64,000 bases of DNA, from positions 2,761,001-2,825,000 of the forward strand of contig NZ_JAUSYQ010000002.1 in assembly GCF_030816965.1 (NCBI RefSeq), read 5' to 3'. Positions 17,575-25,878 of this stretch are shown here, in pieces; the stretch's first letter is position 1, and every line of letters starts with the position of its first letter. The notes under the pieces are model-generated. The model made no database searches. It was not told where the DNA came from and worked only from the letters and a program-made list of their open reading frames with translations. Made by a program: the position numbers and the translations under genes. Source of the stretch: Streptomyces canus. GTDB taxonomy: Bacteria > Actinomycetota > Actinomycetes > Streptomycetales > Streptomycetaceae.

Positions 17575-18759
17575 GTGACCACCGCCCAGACCACGGAGCT
17601 CGACGTACAGCCGACTCCGCTCGCCCTGTTGCTGCTCGGCCGCGAGGCCGACCCGAGGAGCGAGCGGGGCGTCGAGTGCCCCGGCGACCTGCCCTCGCCC
17701 TCCGACCCCGACCTGGTCGAGCGCGCCCGCGCGGCCAAGGAGAAGCTCGGCGACAAGGTGTTCGTCCTCGGCCACCACTACCAGCGTGACGAGGTCATCC
17801 AGTTCGCCGACGTCACGGGCGACTCCTTCAAGCTGGCCCGCGACGCCGCCGCGCGCCCGGAGGCCGAGTACATCGTGTTCTGCGGTGTGCACTTCATGGC
17901 CGAGTCGGCGGACATCCTCACGTCCGACGACCAGAAGGTGGTCCTCCCCGACCTCGCCGCCGGCTGTTCCATGGCCGACATGGCGACGGCCGAGCAGGTC
18001 GCCGAGTGCTGGGACGTGCTCACCGACGCCGGCATAGCCGAGCAGGTCGTGCCGGTGTCGTACATGAACTCCTCGGCGGACATCAAGGCGTTCACGGGCA
18101 AGCACGGCGGCACCATCTGCACGTCGTCCAACGCCAAGAAGGCGCTTGAGTGGGCCTTCGAGCAGGGCGAGAAGGTGCTGTTCCTGCCCGACCAGCATCT
18201 CGGCCGCAACACCGCCGTGCGGGACATGGGGATGACGCTGGAGGACTGCGTCCTCTACAACCCGCACAAGCCGAACGGCGGCCTGACCGCCGAGCAGCTG
18301 CGCGACGCGAAGATGATCCTGTGGCGCGGCCACTGCTCGGTGCACGGCCGCTTCTCGCTGGAGTCGGTGGAGGACGTCCGCGCCCGGATCCCCGGTGTGA
18401 ACGTCCTCGTGCACCCCGAGTGCAAGCACGAGGTCGTCGCCGCGGCGGACTACGTCGGCTCGACCGAGTACATCATCAAGGCGCTGGAGGCGGCCCCGGC
18501 CGGCTCGAAGTGGGCCATCGGCACGGAGCTCAATCTCGTACGACGGCTCGCGAACCGTTTCGCCCCCGAGGGCAAGGAGATCGTCTTCCTCGACAAGACG
18601 GTCTGCTTCTGCTCGACCATGAACCGCATCGACCTGCCCCACCTGGTCTGGACCCTGGAGTCGCTGGCCGAGGGCAAGCTCGTCAACCGGATCGAGGTCG
18701 ACAAGGAGACGGAGGCGTTCGCGAAGCTGGCGCTGGAGCGGATGCTGGCGCTGCCGTAG
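17575..18759 (+). CDS. nadA: quinolinate synthase
   Basis: Condenses iminoaspartate with dihydroxyacetone phosphate to quinolinate, the committed step of de novo NAD synthesis; it needs a 4Fe-4S cluster. The 394-residue protein shows VLGHHYQRDEVIQFAD (substrate histidines), VFCGVHFMAESA (cluster cysteine), HPECKHEVV (second cysteine) and KTVCFCSTMNRID (third cysteine). The GTG at 17575 is preferred to the in-frame GTG at 17566 because AAAGG lies at better spacing. No nadB or nadC follows, so the gene stands alone here. Confidence 0.97.
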   Translation: MTTAQTTELDVQPTPLALLLLGREADPRSERGVECPGDLPSPSDPDLVERARAAKEKLGDKVFVLGHHYQRDEVIQFADVTGDSFKLARDAAARPEAEYIVFCGVHFMAESADILTSDDQKVVLPDLAAGCSMADMATAEQVAECWDVLTDAGIAEQVVPVSYMNSSADIKAFTGKHGGTICTSSNAKKALEWAFEQGEKVLFLPDQHLGRNTAVRDMGMTLEDCVLYNPHKPNGGLTAEQLRDAKMILWRGHCSVHGRFSLESVEDVRARIPGVNVLVHPECKHEVVAAADYVGSTEYIIKALEAAPAGSKWAIGTELNLVRRLANRFAPEGKEIVFLDKTVCFCSTMNRIDLPHLVWTLESLAEGKLVNRIEVDKETEAFAKLALERMLALP

Positions 18760-18774
18760 AACCGTCGTGGGGAG

Positions 18775-18811
18775 CGCTCACCCCGATGCGGAGGTCCGCT
18801 CGGGGTGAGCG
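18775..18811 (+). terminator. nadA terminator
   Basis: CGCTCACCCCGA and TCGGGGTGAGCG form a perfect 12-bp stem with a 13-nt loop, starting 16 bases after the nadA stop. Confidence 0.8.
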
Positions 18812-18924
18812 GGGTCGAGGATGAAGAGACACGGGGCCGGTGTCAGGGACGCGCACAAGGTCGCCCGACAGGCACGAGTGGCTCGACGTGGAGCCCAGCG
18901 TTCAGCAACACGGCTCTTCCCCGG

Positions 18925-20070
18925 TCAGTTCCGCAGACGGGCGTTGAGCCGGGCCGCCTGGCGGGTCAGGTAGTCGCGTTCGGCGAGGTCGGGAGCCTTG
19001 TGGGCGGCCTCGGCGTACAGGCCGGCAGCGGTCGACACGTCGCCGGCGCGTTCGTGGAGATAGGCCGCGGCCGCCGTACGGCGGGGCAGCGAGTCCTCGA
19101 TCGCGGCCAGGGCGGCCAGGCCCGCGCGGGGGCCGTCCGCCTCGCCCACGGCGACCGCCCGGTTGAGGCGGACTACGGGGCTGTCGGTGAGGCGGGCGAG
19201 TTCGTCGTACCACTCGACGATCTGCACCCAGTCGGTCTCCTCGGCGGTGGGTGCGTCGGCGTGCAGGGCGGCGATCGCGGCCTGCGCCTGGAACTCGCCC
19301 AGCCGGTCGCGGGCGAGCGCGGACTGCAGGATGCGGACGCCCTCGGCGATCGCCGCGGTGTCCCAGCGGGTGCGGTCCTGCTCGGCGAGCGGCACCAGAC
19401 TGCCGTCGGAGGCCGTGCGGGAGGCGCGGCGGGCGTGGTGGAGCAGCATGAGGGCGAGCAGCCCGGCGACCTCGGGGTGGTCGATGGCGGCGACGAGCTG
19501 CCGGGTGAGCCGGATGGCCTCGGCGGCGAGGTCGACGTCGCCGGAGTAGCCCTCGTTGAAGACGAGGTAGAGGACGCGCAGCACGGTGGCGACGTCGCCG
19601 GGCTGGTCGAAGCGGACACCGGAGACGGTGCGCTTGGCCCGGCTGATCCGCTGCGCCATGGTCGCCTCGGGCACCAGGTAGGCCTGGGCGATCTGGCGGG
19701 TGGTGAGTCCGCCGACAGCGCGCAGGGTGAGGGCGACGGCGGAGGACGGGGTGAGCGAGGGGTGGGCGCACAGGAAGTAGAGCTGGAGCGTGTCGTCCAC
19801 GGCGGGCGCGGGGCCGGGCGCCGGTTCCTCCTCGACATGGTCCTCTCGCCGGCGGCGAGAGGCGTCCGAGCGGGTCGCGTCGAGGAACTTGCGCCAGGCC
19901 ACGGTGACCAGCCAGCCCTTCGCGTCCCGCGGAGGGTCGGCCGGCCAGACCCGGACCGCCTCGACGAGCGCGTCCTGGACGGCGTCCTCGGCCGCCGCGA
20001 AGTCGGCTCCGCGGCGGACGAGGACGGTGAGCACGCTCGGCGTGAGGCTTCTGAGCAGCGCCTCATCCAC
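18925..20070 (-). CDS. ECF42-type RNA polymerase sigma factor with C-terminal TPR-like extension
   Basis: A 381-residue sigma factor, twice the usual ECF length. Region 2 is near residues 15-80 (AEDAVQDALVEAVRVWP, DAKGWLVTVAWRKFLD) and region 4 near 115-165 (TTRQIAQAYLVPEATMAQRISRAK). Residues 170-381 form the helical extension with FNEGYSGD and LNRAVAVGEADGP motifs found in the ECF42 group. That group has no anti-sigma factor and is controlled through the extension. The GTG start overlaps the upstream DGPF gene by eight bases, the standard ECF42 arrangement. Confidence 0.93.
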   Translation of the reverse strand: MDEALLRSLTPSVLTVLVRRGADFAAAEDAVQDALVEAVRVWPADPPRDAKGWLVTVAWRKFLDATRSDASRRRREDHVEEEPAPGPAPAVDDTLQLYFLCAHPSLTPSSAVALTLRAVGGLTTRQIAQAYLVPEATMAQRISRAKRTVSGVRFDQPGDVATVLRVLYLVFNEGYSGDVDLAAEAIRLTRQLVAAIDHPEVAGLLALMLLHHARRASRTASDGSLVPLAEQDRTRWDTAAIAEGVRILQSALARDRLGEFQAQAAIAALHADAPTAEETDWVQIVEWYDELARLTDSPVVRLNRAVAVGEADGPRAGLAALAAIEDSLPRRTAAAAYLHERAGDVSTAAGLYAEAAHKAPDLAERDYLTRQAARLNARLRN

Positions 20071-20485
20071 CGGGGTGGCACTCCGGGTCGGTGGGCGACG
20101 CCGCGTAGAACGGGCGCAGCTCCAGCCACTCGTGGATCGGCTTCCCGCCGGCCCCGGGGGCGGCCGACAGCTCCCCGGCCAGCTCGAGGGCCCGCTCGTA
20201 GCTGTCGACGTCGATCACCATCCAGCCGGCGATGAGGTCCTTGGTCTCGGCGAACGGCCCGTCGGTGACGGGCGGGCGCCCCTCGCCGTCGTACCGCACC
20301 CACGTCCCCTCGGGAGCGAGCGCCTGCCCGTCGACGTACTCCCCGGTCTTCACCAGCCGGTCCGCGAAGTCCCGCATGTACTGCACGTGCGCCGAGATCT
20401 CCTCAGGCGTCCACTGCTCCATGGGCACGTCGTTGGCCGGAGCCGGAGCGCCGCGGTAGTGCTTCAGCAGCAGGTACTTGGCCAT
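20063..20485 (-). CDS. YCII-related DGPF-domain protein
   Basis: A 140-residue ferredoxin-fold protein of the YCII family. The name-giving TDGPFAETKDLIAGWMVIDVDS motif segment is visible near residues 75-95, and the expected N-terminal MAKYLLLKHYRG is present. Such genes are the constant partners, and targets, of ECF42 sigma factors; the biochemical role is unsettled. The ATG has GAGGAGAG upstream, and an ECF42-like promoter precedes the gene. Confidence 0.93.
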   Translation of the reverse strand: MAKYLLLKHYRGAPAPANDVPMEQWTPEEISAHVQYMRDFADRLVKTGEYVDGQALAPEGTWVRYDGEGRPPVTDGPFAETKDLIAGWMVIDVDSYERALELAGELSAAPGAGGKPIHEWLELRPFYAASPTDPECHPGG

Positions 20486-20537
20486 GGTGTCTCTCCTCGG
20501 TCCTGATGCGGCCCATTCTGGTCGCTCTCACCACGGG

Positions 20538-20564
20538 GACGGAGCGGGGCACGGGTTCTCGACA
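20538..20564 (-). promoter_or_regulatory. ECF42-type promoter upstream of the DGPF-sigma operon
   Basis: On the minus strand, TGTCGA (20559-20564) and CGTC (20538-20541) are separated by 17 bp, about 50 bases before the DGPF start codon. As I recall, the ECF42 consensus reported for Streptomyces is TGTCGA at -35 and CGA/TC at -10, so this is a full match. It implies that the sigma factor transcribes its own operon. Confidence 0.75.
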
Positions 20565-20599
20565 TCACCTGGAGAATTGTTTTCGCGGCCCTCGTCGGG

Positions 20600-21277
20600 T
20601 CATTCCACTCTCGGCCGTACCAACCCCGATTCGTACGCGATCACCACGAGCTGGGCGCGGTCCCGGGCGCCCAGCTTGGCCATGGCCCGGTTGACGTGGG
20701 TCTTGACCGTGAGCGGGCTGACCTCGAGGCGCTCGGCGATCTCGTCGTTGGAGTGGCCACCGGCGACCTGGACGAGAACCTCGCGCTCGCGGACGGTGAG
20801 CGCGGCGAGGCGTTCGGAGCGCACCGGGTCGTTGTCGTCCGCGTCGCCCTGGGCGAGGAAGCGGGCTATCAGACCCTTGGTGGCGGCCGGGGAGAGCAGG
20901 GCCTCGCCGCCGGCCGCGACCCGGATGGCGCTGAGGAGTTCCTCGGGTTCGCTGCCCTTGCCGAGGAAGCCGGAGGCACCGGCCCGCAGGGACTGCACGA
21001 CGTAGTCGTCGACCTCGAAGGTGGTCAGGATGACCACGCGGACATGGGCGAGGGAGGGGTCCTCGCTGATCATGCGGGTGGCCGCGAGGCCGTCCGTGCC
21101 GGGCATCCGGATGTCCATGAGGACGACGTCGGCGCGCTCCTGCCTGGTCAGCCGGACCGCCTCGGCACCGTCGGACGCCTCGCCGACCACCTCCATGTCC
21201 GGCTCCGAGTCGACGAGCACACGGAACGCGCTGCGCAGCAGTGCCTGGTCGTCGGCGAGCAGGACACGGATCGTCAT
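20600..21277 (-). CDS. NarL-family two-component response regulator
   Basis: A 225-residue DNA-binding regulator. The receiver domain (1-120) has LLADDQALLR, the phosphoacceptor aspartate in VVLMDIRMPGTDG near residue 54, and the T/K switch positions ILTTFE and FLGKGSEPEE. The LuxR-type HTH at 155-215 shows LTVREREVLVQVAGGHSNDEIAERL. The ATG at 21277 lies 28 bases after the histidine kinase stop on the same strand, so the two form a kinase-regulator operon. Confidence 0.96.
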   Translation of the reverse strand: MTIRVLLADDQALLRSAFRVLVDSEPDMEVVGEASDGAEAVRLTRQERADVVLMDIRMPGTDGLAATRMISEDPSLAHVRVVILTTFEVDDYVVQSLRAGASGFLGKGSEPEELLSAIRVAAGGEALLSPAATKGLIARFLAQGDADDNDPVRSERLAALTVREREVLVQVAGGHSNDEIAERLEVSPLTVKTHVNRAMAKLGARDRAQLVVIAYESGLVRPRVE

Positions 21278-21305
21278 ACGGGCTCTTTCGTGGCAGGGAT
21301 GGTGG

Positions 21306-22526
21306 TCATACGGCGCCGCCCGCGGCCGGGGTGCGGGTCTTGACCGGCAGGATCGCGTGGACGCGGAAACCGCCGCCGTAGCGGGGACCGGTGGTGAGGG
21401 TGCCGCGCAGGGCGGTGACCCGCTCGCGCATGCCGAGCAGCCCGTGGCCGCCACCGCTGTCGGGGTCGTCGTCCTCGCCGGCGCCGTTGTCGAGAACGGT
21501 GATCTCCACGTTGGGGCCCACGCGTACGACGCTGACCTCGGCCTTGGCCTCCGTGCCGGCGTGCTTCTGGACGTTGGTGAGGGCTTCCTGGATGACCCGG
21601 TAGGCGGCCAGGTCGACGGCGGCGGGAAGGGTGGTGCCGTGGTCGGCGCGGGCGACCTCGACATGGAGGCCCGCGCTGCGGAAGGTGCCGACGAGTTCGT
21701 CGAGGCGGGCGAGTCCGGGGGCGGGTTCGGTGGGGGCCTCGGGGTCGCCGGACTGTCTCAGCAGGCCGACGGTGGCGCGGAGTTCGTTGAGCGCGGAGCG
21801 GCTGGCTTCGCGGACATGGGCGAGGGCTTCCTTGGCCTGGTCGGGGCGCTTGTCCATGACGTGGGCGGCGACTCCGGCCTGGACGTTGACCAGGGCGATG
21901 TGGTGGGCGACGACGTCGTGCAGGTCACGGGCTATACGCAGGCGTTCCTCGGCGACGCGGCGGCGGGCCTCCTCCTCGCGGGTGCGTTCGGCCTTCTCCG
22001 CGCGTTCTCTTATGGCCCGGATGAAGGCGCGGCGGCTGCGGACGGCGTCGCCCGCGGTGGCGCCGATACCGGTCCAGGCGAAGATGCCGAGGTTGTCCTG
22101 GGCGTACCAGGGCAGCGGTCCTGCGAGCATTGCCGCGCCGGTGAGCACGGTCATGGTGAGCAGGCCGGCCCGCCAGGTGGTGGGGCGGTCGGTGGTGGAG
22201 GCGACCGTGAACAGGGCGATGACGGCGGCCATCGCGACGGGAGCACGGGGATCGCCGGTGACGCACTCGATGATGGAGGCGGTGCCGGTGAGGGCGAGGA
22301 CCGTGAGCGGGGCACGGCGGCGGAAAACCAGGGCCAGAGCTGCGAGGACCATGAGCACGAGGCTGAGGGGGTCCGGGGTGCGCAGGCTCCAGCTGACGGC
22401 GTCCTTCTCATGAGGCTGGACGAAGGAGCCGGCCATCATGCAGGCGAGGACGCCCGCCGCGAGGACGGCGTCCAGGGCCAGGGGATGCGCCTTGAGCTGC
22501 TGTCTGGCGCGCTGGAGAGTGCTCAC
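21306..22526 (-). CDS. membrane sensor histidine kinase (HisKA_3, DesK/NarX class)
   Basis: A 406-residue kinase with an N-terminal half of about four to five membrane helices and short loops, then a coiled linker (ERAEKAERTREEEARRR). The phosphoacceptor histidine is in RIARDLHDVVAHHIALV near residue 203, and the HATPase domain has QEALTNVQKHA, LDNGAG and GGHGLLGMRERV. The sensor has no large extracellular domain, which fits sensing within or near the membrane. It lies 115 bases downstream of pspAA on the same strand, suggesting a link to envelope stress. Confidence 0.95.
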   Translation of the reverse strand: MSTLQRARQQLKAHPLALDAVLAAGVLACMMAGSFVQPHEKDAVSWSLRTPDPLSLVLMVLAALALVFRRRAPLTVLALTGTASIIECVTGDPRAPVAMAAVIALFTVASTTDRPTTWRAGLLTMTVLTGAAMLAGPLPWYAQDNLGIFAWTGIGATAGDAVRSRRAFIRAIRERAEKAERTREEEARRRVAEERLRIARDLHDVVAHHIALVNVQAGVAAHVMDKRPDQAKEALAHVREASRSALNELRATVGLLRQSGDPEAPTEPAPGLARLDELVGTFRSAGLHVEVARADHGTTLPAAVDLAAYRVIQEALTNVQKHAGTEAKAEVSVVRVGPNVEITVLDNGAGEDDDPDSGGGHGLLGMRERVTALRGTLTTGPRYGGGFRVHAILPVKTRTPAAGGAV

Positions 22527-22641
22527 GTCCGCAACGGTACGGGTCCCCTGGCAGGGGCGGAACGGAGGCTACCTGTACGTCCCGGGTGACCGGGCCGGTG
22601 CCCCGGTGACCGTCGTTCCCGGGAGCGCACCGTCCGCCCGG

Positions 22642-22920
22642 TCACCCCGGGATGAGGCCGTCGTCGCTGAGCAGGTCCCGGACCTCCTCCAGGGTGGCGT
22701 CCGGGGACGGGAGGATCAGTTCCGAGGGTTCCAGGGAGTCGTCCGGGAGGGGCTCGCCCAGTTCGCGGACCCTGGTGAGGAGGGCTTGGAGGGTGCGGCG
22801 GAAACCTGAGCCGTCGCCGTTCTCGATCTCGGCCAACAGCTCGTCGTCCAGCTTGTTGAGGTCGGCGAGGTGGCTCTCGGCCAGCCTCACCTGCCCCTCC
22901 CCCATGATCCGTACGATCAT
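22642..22920 (-). CDS. PspA-associated small protein (PspAA)
   Basis: A 92-residue acidic cytosolic protein that follows pspA by 22 bases, the usual actinobacterial pairing. It begins MIVRIMGEGQ, matching the PspAA domain fold, has an alternating helix pattern and ends in DGLIPG. It is inferred to partner or regulate PspA at the membrane; no catalytic motif is seen. Confidence 0.85.
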   Translation of the reverse strand: MIVRIMGEGQVRLAESHLADLNKLDDELLAEIENGDGSGFRRTLQALLTRVRELGEPLPDDSLEPSELILPSPDATLEEVRDLLSDDGLIPG

Positions 22921-22942
22921 GTCGCCCTCCTCGGCGTGGGCC

Positions 22943-23737
22943 CTACTGCTTGTCGAAGCGTGGGGTGTCCTGCGGCTGCTGCTGGGACTGCGACTGGCCG
23001 GTGCCGCCCTCGATGGCCTGCTGCGACGACGACCCTCCCGCCAGCTCCGCCTTCATGCGCTGCAGTTCCAGCTCTACATCCGTACCACCGGAGAGCCGGT
23101 CCAGCTCGGCCTGGATGTCGTCCTTGTGCATACCGGACTGGTCGTCCAGAACGCCGGAGGCGAGCAGTTCGTCGATCGCGCCGGCCCGGGCCTGGAGCTG
23201 TGCCGTCTTGTCCTCGGCCCGCTGAATCGCCAGGCCGACGTCGCCCATCTCCTCGGAGATGCCGGAGAACGCCTCGCCGATACGGGTCTGGGCCTGGGCG
23301 GCGGTGTACGTCGCCTTGATGGTCTCCTTCTTCGTGCGGAAGGCGTCCACCTTGGCCTGGAGGCGCTGGGCCGCAAGGGTGAGCTTCTCCTCCTCGCCCT
23401 GGAGCGTCGAGTGCTGTGTCTCGAGGTCCGTCACCTGCTGCTGGAGCGCGGCACGGCGGGACAGCGCCTCGCGGGCGAGGTCCTCACGGCCGAGCGCGAG
23501 CGCCTTGCGGCCCTGGTCCTCCAGTTTCGAGGACTGCGACTGCAGCTGGTTGAGCTGGAGTTCCAGGCGCTTGCGGGAGGTGGCCACGTCGGCCACGCCC
23601 CGGCGCACCTTCTGGAGCAGCTCCAGCTGCTTCTGATACGAGTAATCGAGGGTTTCGCGCGGGTCCTCGGCCCGGTCAAGGGCCTTGTTCGCCTTCGCGC
23701 GGAAGATCATCCCCATACGCTTCATGACACCGCTCAT
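22943..23737 (-). CDS. pspA: PspA/IM30 family phage-shock protein
   Basis: An ESCRT-III-like coiled-coil protein that coats and stabilises damaged membrane and helps keep the proton gradient. The 264 residues are almost entirely helical: an N-terminal amphipathic helix (MKRMGMIFRAKANKALD), then long coiled coils to about residue 220 and a Gln/Ser-rich tail ending TPRFDKQ. The ATG at 23737 is used; a start five codons later (MKRMG) is also possible. It heads a co-directional set with pspAA and a two-component system. Confidence 0.93.
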   Translation of the reverse strand: MSGVMKRMGMIFRAKANKALDRAEDPRETLDYSYQKQLELLQKVRRGVADVATSRKRLELQLNQLQSQSSKLEDQGRKALALGREDLAREALSRRAALQQQVTDLETQHSTLQGEEEKLTLAAQRLQAKVDAFRTKKETIKATYTAAQAQTRIGEAFSGISEEMGDVGLAIQRAEDKTAQLQARAGAIDELLASGVLDDQSGMHKDDIQAELDRLSGGTDVELELQRMKAELAGGSSSQQAIEGGTGQSQSQQQPQDTPRFDKQ

Positions 23738-24017
23738 GGGCTTCGCGCGCCCCCTTCTGACGGACTTCCAGCTCCAGCTCTGCGACAGAACCCACAGTAC
23801 GGGCCCTGCATCCATTGACGCACTGTTCCGGGACGGATGCGCTCATCCCCAAGGACGACTGACCAATCCCTTGCTCCGGCGTAAGGAGTAGGTGACCTTC
23901 AGGGTGAGCAACCGACACCGGACGTCCCCTCTGTCCCCCTACATGACGACCGGTGTTGCCGGATCGTTCCCCACCGGGCTGGGGTCCAACCCCGGACACC
24001 CCTTACCCTTGGGTTTT

Positions 24018-24620
24018 GTGTTCCGTAGCCGTGCCACCAAGGATGAGAAGGCCGCCGTCGCCGACAAGGCGCAGCTGACCGACTCCAAGCAGCCCCGCGA
24101 CCCGCAGGCCCCCAAGGGCCGGCCCACGCCCAAGCGCAGTGAGGCCCAGTCCCAGCGCCGCAGCGTCGCCAATACGTCGCTGACGCGCAAGGACGCCGCC
24201 AAGCGCCAGCGCGAGGAGCGCCGCAGCGCGCTGGAGAGGCAGCGCCAGGCGCTGGCCGGCGGTGACGAGCGGTATCTGCCCGCGCGGGACAAGGGCCCGG
24301 TGCGCAAGTTCGCCCGCGACACCATCGACGCGCGGTTCAACGTGGCGGAGTTCTTCCTGCCGATGGCCGTGGTCATCCTCGTGCTGAGCCTGGTGCGGGT
24401 GGGTGCGCTGCAGAGCATCGCGCTGCTGCTGTGGCTCGTCGTGATCGTGCTCATCGTGCTCGACTCGGTCCTCACCGGTTTCCGTCTGAAGAAGCGGCTC
24501 GCCGAGCGCTTCCCGGACCAGAACCGCAAGGGCGCGGTCGCCTACGCCCTGATGCGCTCCCTCCAGATGCGTCGCCTCCGGCTGCCCAAGCCGCAGGTCA
24601 AGCGCGGAGAGCGGCCCTGA
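24018..24620 (+). CDS. DUF3043 membrane protein
   Basis: A 200-residue actinobacterial protein with a GTG start (GTGTTCCGTAGC). Residues 1-105 are very basic and hydrophilic (many KR/QR pairs). Two closely spaced membrane helices follow (about 118-136 and 138-158, FFLPMAVVILVLSLV and ALLLWLVVIVLIVLD), then a basic tail. Function is unknown; the family is conserved next to pspA in streptomycetes. The stop codon overlaps the likely CTG start of the methyltransferase gene. Confidence 0.88.
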   Translation: MFRSRATKDEKAAVADKAQLTDSKQPRDPQAPKGRPTPKRSEAQSQRRSVANTSLTRKDAAKRQREERRSALERQRQALAGGDERYLPARDKGPVRKFARDTIDARFNVAEFFLPMAVVILVLSLVRVGALQSIALLLWLVVIVLIVLDSVLTGFRLKKRLAERFPDQNRKGAVAYALMRSLQMRRLRLPKPQVKRGERP

Positions 24621-25405
24621 GTACGACGTCTTTCTCCGGGGGCGCGGCGCATGCCTGGCTGAACAAGCTGGGCGGGTTGCGGAATGTCGTACGGCAGGAG
24701 CTGATGGCCCGGCAGCTCGATGAGCAGATAGTCGCGCGGTACCCCGTCGGGCAGCGGCTGCGGGTGCTCGATGTGGGCATGGGCCAGGGCACCCAGGCGC
24801 TGCGGCTGGCCCGGGCCGGGCACGAGGTGACCGGTCTCGAACAGGACCCCACGATGGTCGCGGCGGCCCGGGAGGCCCTGTCCGCCGAGCCCGAGGGCAT
24901 CCGGGAGCGGATGCGGATCATCGAGGGCGACGGCCGGGACACCGGGGTGCACTTCCTGCCGGGCAGCTTCGACGTGGTGCTGTGCCACGGTGTGCTCATG
25001 TACGTCGAGGAGCCGGATCCGCTTCTCGCGGGGCTGGCGCGGATGCTGGCACCGGGCGGGCTGCTGTCGTTGCTCGTGCGCAACGGTGACGCTCTGGCGA
25101 TGCGGCCGGGGCTGACCGGGGACTGGGCCGGTACGCTGGGCGCCTTCGACAGCACCGCCTACCGCAACCGCCTGGGGCTCGATGTGCGGGCCGACCGGCT
25201 GAGCACGCTGACCGCGACGCTCGCCGGCATCGGGGCACCTCTCCAGGCCTGGTACGGAGTGCGGGTGTTCACGGACACGGCGGCGGACGACACCGAGGCC
25301 CCGGCCGATGTGGAGGCGCTGCTGGCCTGCGAGGAGCGGGCCGGGCGGACGGACCCGTATCGGGGGGTCGCCGCGCTGCTGCACCTGTGCGGAGTGCGGG
25401 GCTGA
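24617..25405 (+). CDS. class I SAM-dependent methyltransferase
   Basis: About 262 residues with the Rossmann methyltransferase motifs: motif I VLDVGMGQGTQALRLA near residue 50, acidic loop GLEQDPTMV, motif II/III FDVVLCHGVLMYVEEP near 125 and LAPGGLLSLLVRN near 150. It resembles the CmoA/SmtA-type family; the substrate is unknown. No ATG or GTG precedes the domain without deep overlap with DUF3043. CTG at 24617, with GGAGAG about eight bases upstream and overlapping the previous stop, is the best start. An ATG at 24703 would remove about 29 residues. Confidence 0.88.
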   Translation: MSTTSFSGGAAHAWLNKLGGLRNVVRQELMARQLDEQIVARYPVGQRLRVLDVGMGQGTQALRLARAGHEVTGLEQDPTMVAAAREALSAEPEGIRERMRIIEGDGRDTGVHFLPGSFDVVLCHGVLMYVEEPDPLLAGLARMLAPGGLLSLLVRNGDALAMRPGLTGDWAGTLGAFDSTAYRNRLGLDVRADRLSTLTATLAGIGAPLQAWYGVRVFTDTAADDTEAPADVEALLACEERAGRTDPYRGVAALLHLCGVRG

Positions 25406-25451
25406 GCCCTTACGGGGACGGCGCTCGTGTGCTCCGTCGCCGTGCGGAGGG

Positions 25452-25479
25452 GGGCGAGGGGGCCATGGCACCCTCGCCC
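25452..25479. terminator. bidirectional terminator after the methyltransferase
   Basis: GGGCGAGGG and CCCTCGCCC pair perfectly over 9 bp with a 10-nt loop between convergent genes that end at 25405 and 25487. Confidence 0.7.
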
Positions 25480-25486
25480 GTCAGGG

Positions 25487-25702
25487 TCAGGCCTCCTCGG
25501 CCGCGCGCAGGCTCATCGGACCGTAGATCTCCGTGGCGTCCTCGAACAGGCGTACCTGTTCCGCGCCGCCTGCGAGCAGGGCCTTCCAGTACTCGCCGAG
25601 CCAGGACTCGGCGTCGCCCTGGGTGGTGAACTCCTCCGGCTCCACGGCGGGCTGGGTCTCCGCGCCGTCGGCCTTCTCGAATCGCCAGGTCCATGTCGCC
25701 AT
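25487..25702 (-). CDS. small conserved protein of unknown function
   Basis: A 71-residue acidic protein beginning MATWTWRFEKADG, containing FTTQGDAESWLGEYWKAL and ending AAEEA. The pattern of aromatic residues suggests a compact alpha/beta fold. The ATG at 25702 is preferred because it matches the conserved N-terminus and has GGGAGG upstream; an in-frame ATG at 25738 lacks support. It is common in Streptomyces, but no function is known to me. Confidence 0.8.
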   Translation of the reverse strand: MATWTWRFEKADGAETQPAVEPEEFTTQGDAESWLGEYWKALLAGGAEQVRLFEDATEIYGPMSLRAAEEA

Positions 25703-25760
25703 GCGAGCCTCCCGTGTTTGATCCGTCACGAAGAGCACCCTAAGCGGTAGTTCGTCGGCC

Positions 25761-25830
25761 GCGGGCCTGTGGGGGTTGCTCGCGCCCCGCGGCGGAGCCG
25801 CATATCGATACAGCCCCGCACCCGCTCGGG
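25761..25830. repeat. dispersed intergenic palindromic repeat, copy B
   Basis: Shares GCGGCGGAGCCGC and GATACAGCCCCGCACCC with the copies at 11791, 35941 and 53684. It lies between the divergent small gene at 25702 and cobU at 25879. Confidence 0.75.
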
Positions 25831-25878
25831 ACGCCTCCGCTCGCGCAAGATCAACGGGTAGCGGCGAGAATCGTTCCC

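Noticed and set aside
22581..22651. Possible hairpin between the histidine kinase and pspAA genes
   Set aside because: The arms CCCGGGTGACCGGGC and GCCCGGTCACCCCGGG pair well, but the loop is about 40 bases and one arm overlaps the pspAA stop codon. A terminator call is not justified.
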